Below are positions 6,673-7,596 of a stretch of 7,596 nt of DNA, piece by piece (position 1 is the first letter of the stretch; each line of letters begins with the position of its first letter). Source of the DNA: Desulfobacteraceae bacterium (GTDB taxonomy: Bacteria > Desulfobacterota > Desulfobacteria > Desulfobacterales > Desulfosarcinaceae). The stretch spans positions 1 to 7,596 of the forward strand of contig JALVRI010000037.1 of assembly GCA_027031325.1 (NCBI GenBank), in the 5' to 3' direction. The translations under genes were made by a program, and so were the position numbers. Below the pieces are notes generated by a model. The model saw only the letters and a program-made list of their open reading frames with translations. It was not told where the DNA came from and did not search any database.

Positions 6673-7596
6673 CTACAAAAGGTTGAGCAACAAGATCAGG
6701 GCCAGGATGGAAAAGACGCAGTTTGCCAGCCAGGCGGCCACCGGCGGGGGCAGGATCGCCCCGTAGCCAAGGGACATGGTGAAACTATAAAACGTCCAGT
6801 AAAAGAAAGCCACCCCTATTCCATAGGTAACACTCGATGCCAGGCCGTCGCGTACCTTGCCGGAACCGGCGATCCCGACACCCATGCAGGACAGGATCAA
6901 GCACACGAATGGAAAGGCCGTCTTTCCATACAGGTCGACCCGATAGGCGGTGGTATCGTAACCTTCGGTCTCGATCCGGCGAATCGACTCGCGCAGCTGC
7001 CTGAAGCTCATCTCCTCGGTGGGCTTGACCACTTCTTTCAGGTCATCCAGGGTAATACCTAGGTCAAGTACCAGTTCGTCCTCGATGCGGACCTTCAAGT
7101 TGGCCTGCTTTTTATCGGGATATTGATCCATTACCCCTTTCATAATCCATTTGCCGTCTTTGAAGACGGCCTGCCTGGCATCTATCCTTCTTTCAAGGCT
7201 GAAGTTGCGGTCGAAAATATTTATTGATATTCCGTAAGCGGTCCTGCTTTCCGGATGATAGTACTGAATGTGGATTATCCGCGCCAAACCCTTGATCCAG
7301 ATATCGTTCTGCCTGGTAACGACCCGGTTTATCCCCTTTACCTTCCCGAGCCAGATGGAATTTGCCTTGGCCATGGTCAGGGGAACCACCACTTCCGTCA
7401 GGAAAAAAAGCAACAAGCTTCCGGCCAGGCCTATTGAAATGGCCGGTTTCAGGAGTACCAGGTGGCTTATCCCGCTGCTTTGGAGGGCGATGATTTCATT
7501 GTGCTTGGACATCAAGCCGAAGGTAACCAGGATGGCCAACAATACAGCCACCGGCAGTACCTGGGAAACAATCAACGGCACCTTGAAAACAAAATA
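6673..7596 (-). CDS. lptG: LPS export permease subunit LptG (YjgP/YjgQ family), 5' end beyond the window (partial)
   Basis: LptF and LptG form the membrane part of the LptB2FG ABC transporter, which extracts LPS from the inner membrane and passes it to LptC and LptA. The frame is open to the right edge (the visible part begins YFVFKVPLIV), so about 50-60 N-terminal residues including the first membrane helix are outside; 307 residues are seen. Three helix regions follow the family plan: about 6-29, about 47-75, and a C-terminal set at about 222-243, 250-276 and 282-307. Between them is a periplasmic beta-jellyroll domain (about 80-205). The cytoplasmic coupling segment MSKHNEIIALQSSGIS (29-44), which contacts LptB, is clear. 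LptG rather than LptF is favoured by the C-terminal slGYGAILPPPVAAWLANCVF pattern, but the two are related, so the subunit call is less sure than the family. It is the first visible gene of the operon, and lptF would be expected upstream. Confidence 0.85.
   Translation of the reverse strand, partial: YFVFKVPLIVSQVLPVAVLLAILVTFGLMSKHNEIIALQSSGISHLVLLKPAISIGLAGSLLLFFLTEVVVPLTMAKANSIWLGKVKGINRVVTRQNDIWIKGLARIIHIQYYHPESRTAYGISINIFDRNFSLERRIDARQAVFKDGKWIMKGVMDQYPDKKQANLKVRIEDELVLDLGITLDDLKEVVKPTEEMSFRQLRESIRRIETEGYDTTAYRVDLYGKTAFPFVCLILSCMGVGIAGSGKVRDGLASSVTYGIGVAFFYWTFYSFTMSLGYGAILPPPVAAWLANCVFSILALILLLNLL

Overview
The window is a stretch of Gram-negative cell-envelope chromosome, GC-rich by eye. 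It carries lipopolysaccharide (LPS) and surface-glycan genes, and all recognisable genes fit that theme. LpxK, WaaA (Kdo transferase) and LptG together prove an outer-membrane, lipid A-Kdo organism. The order lptG-waaA-lpxK, with an ELM1-like protein and a GT4 glycosyltransferase behind them, looks to me like a deltaproteobacterial (Desulfobacterota-type) arrangement. That assignment is inference and is only moderately safe. No mobile element, CRISPR array, tRNA or rRNA is visible.

Layout. On the minus strand, from about 653 to the left edge, is the N-terminal half of a GT4 glycosyltransferase. A roughly 380-bp divergent intergenic region (654-1034) follows, with a candidate promoter, small inverted repeats and an unexplained open minus-strand frame. 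On the plus strand, 1035-1985 is a UDP-glucuronate decarboxylase (UDP-xylose synthase) with a strong ribosome binding site. After a 103-bp convergent gap, one tightly packed minus-strand operon runs from the right edge leftwards: lptG (5' end outside the window), waaA, lpxK, an ELM1-like putative glycosyltransferase, and a GT4 glycosyltransferase. Its genes are 7 and 11 bp apart, then 1 bp apart (TGA-A-ATG), then overlapping by 25 bp.

How the genes work together. LpxK phosphorylates the lipid A disaccharide at the 4' position and WaaA adds Kdo to it. The ELM1-like protein and the GT4 enzyme probably extend the inner core, though their acceptors are unknown. LptG is a membrane subunit of the transporter that carries finished LPS away from the inner membrane. 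The decarboxylase supplies UDP-xylose, or its derivatives, for a surface glycan that the divergent GT4 enzyme may help to build.

I found no clearly new system. The points worth a second look are the poorly characterised ELM1-like protein inside a lipid A operon, the divergent control region with its ATGA-coupled upstream frame, a GC-rich motif shared by variable loops of two genes, and homopolymer tracts in two LPS genes.
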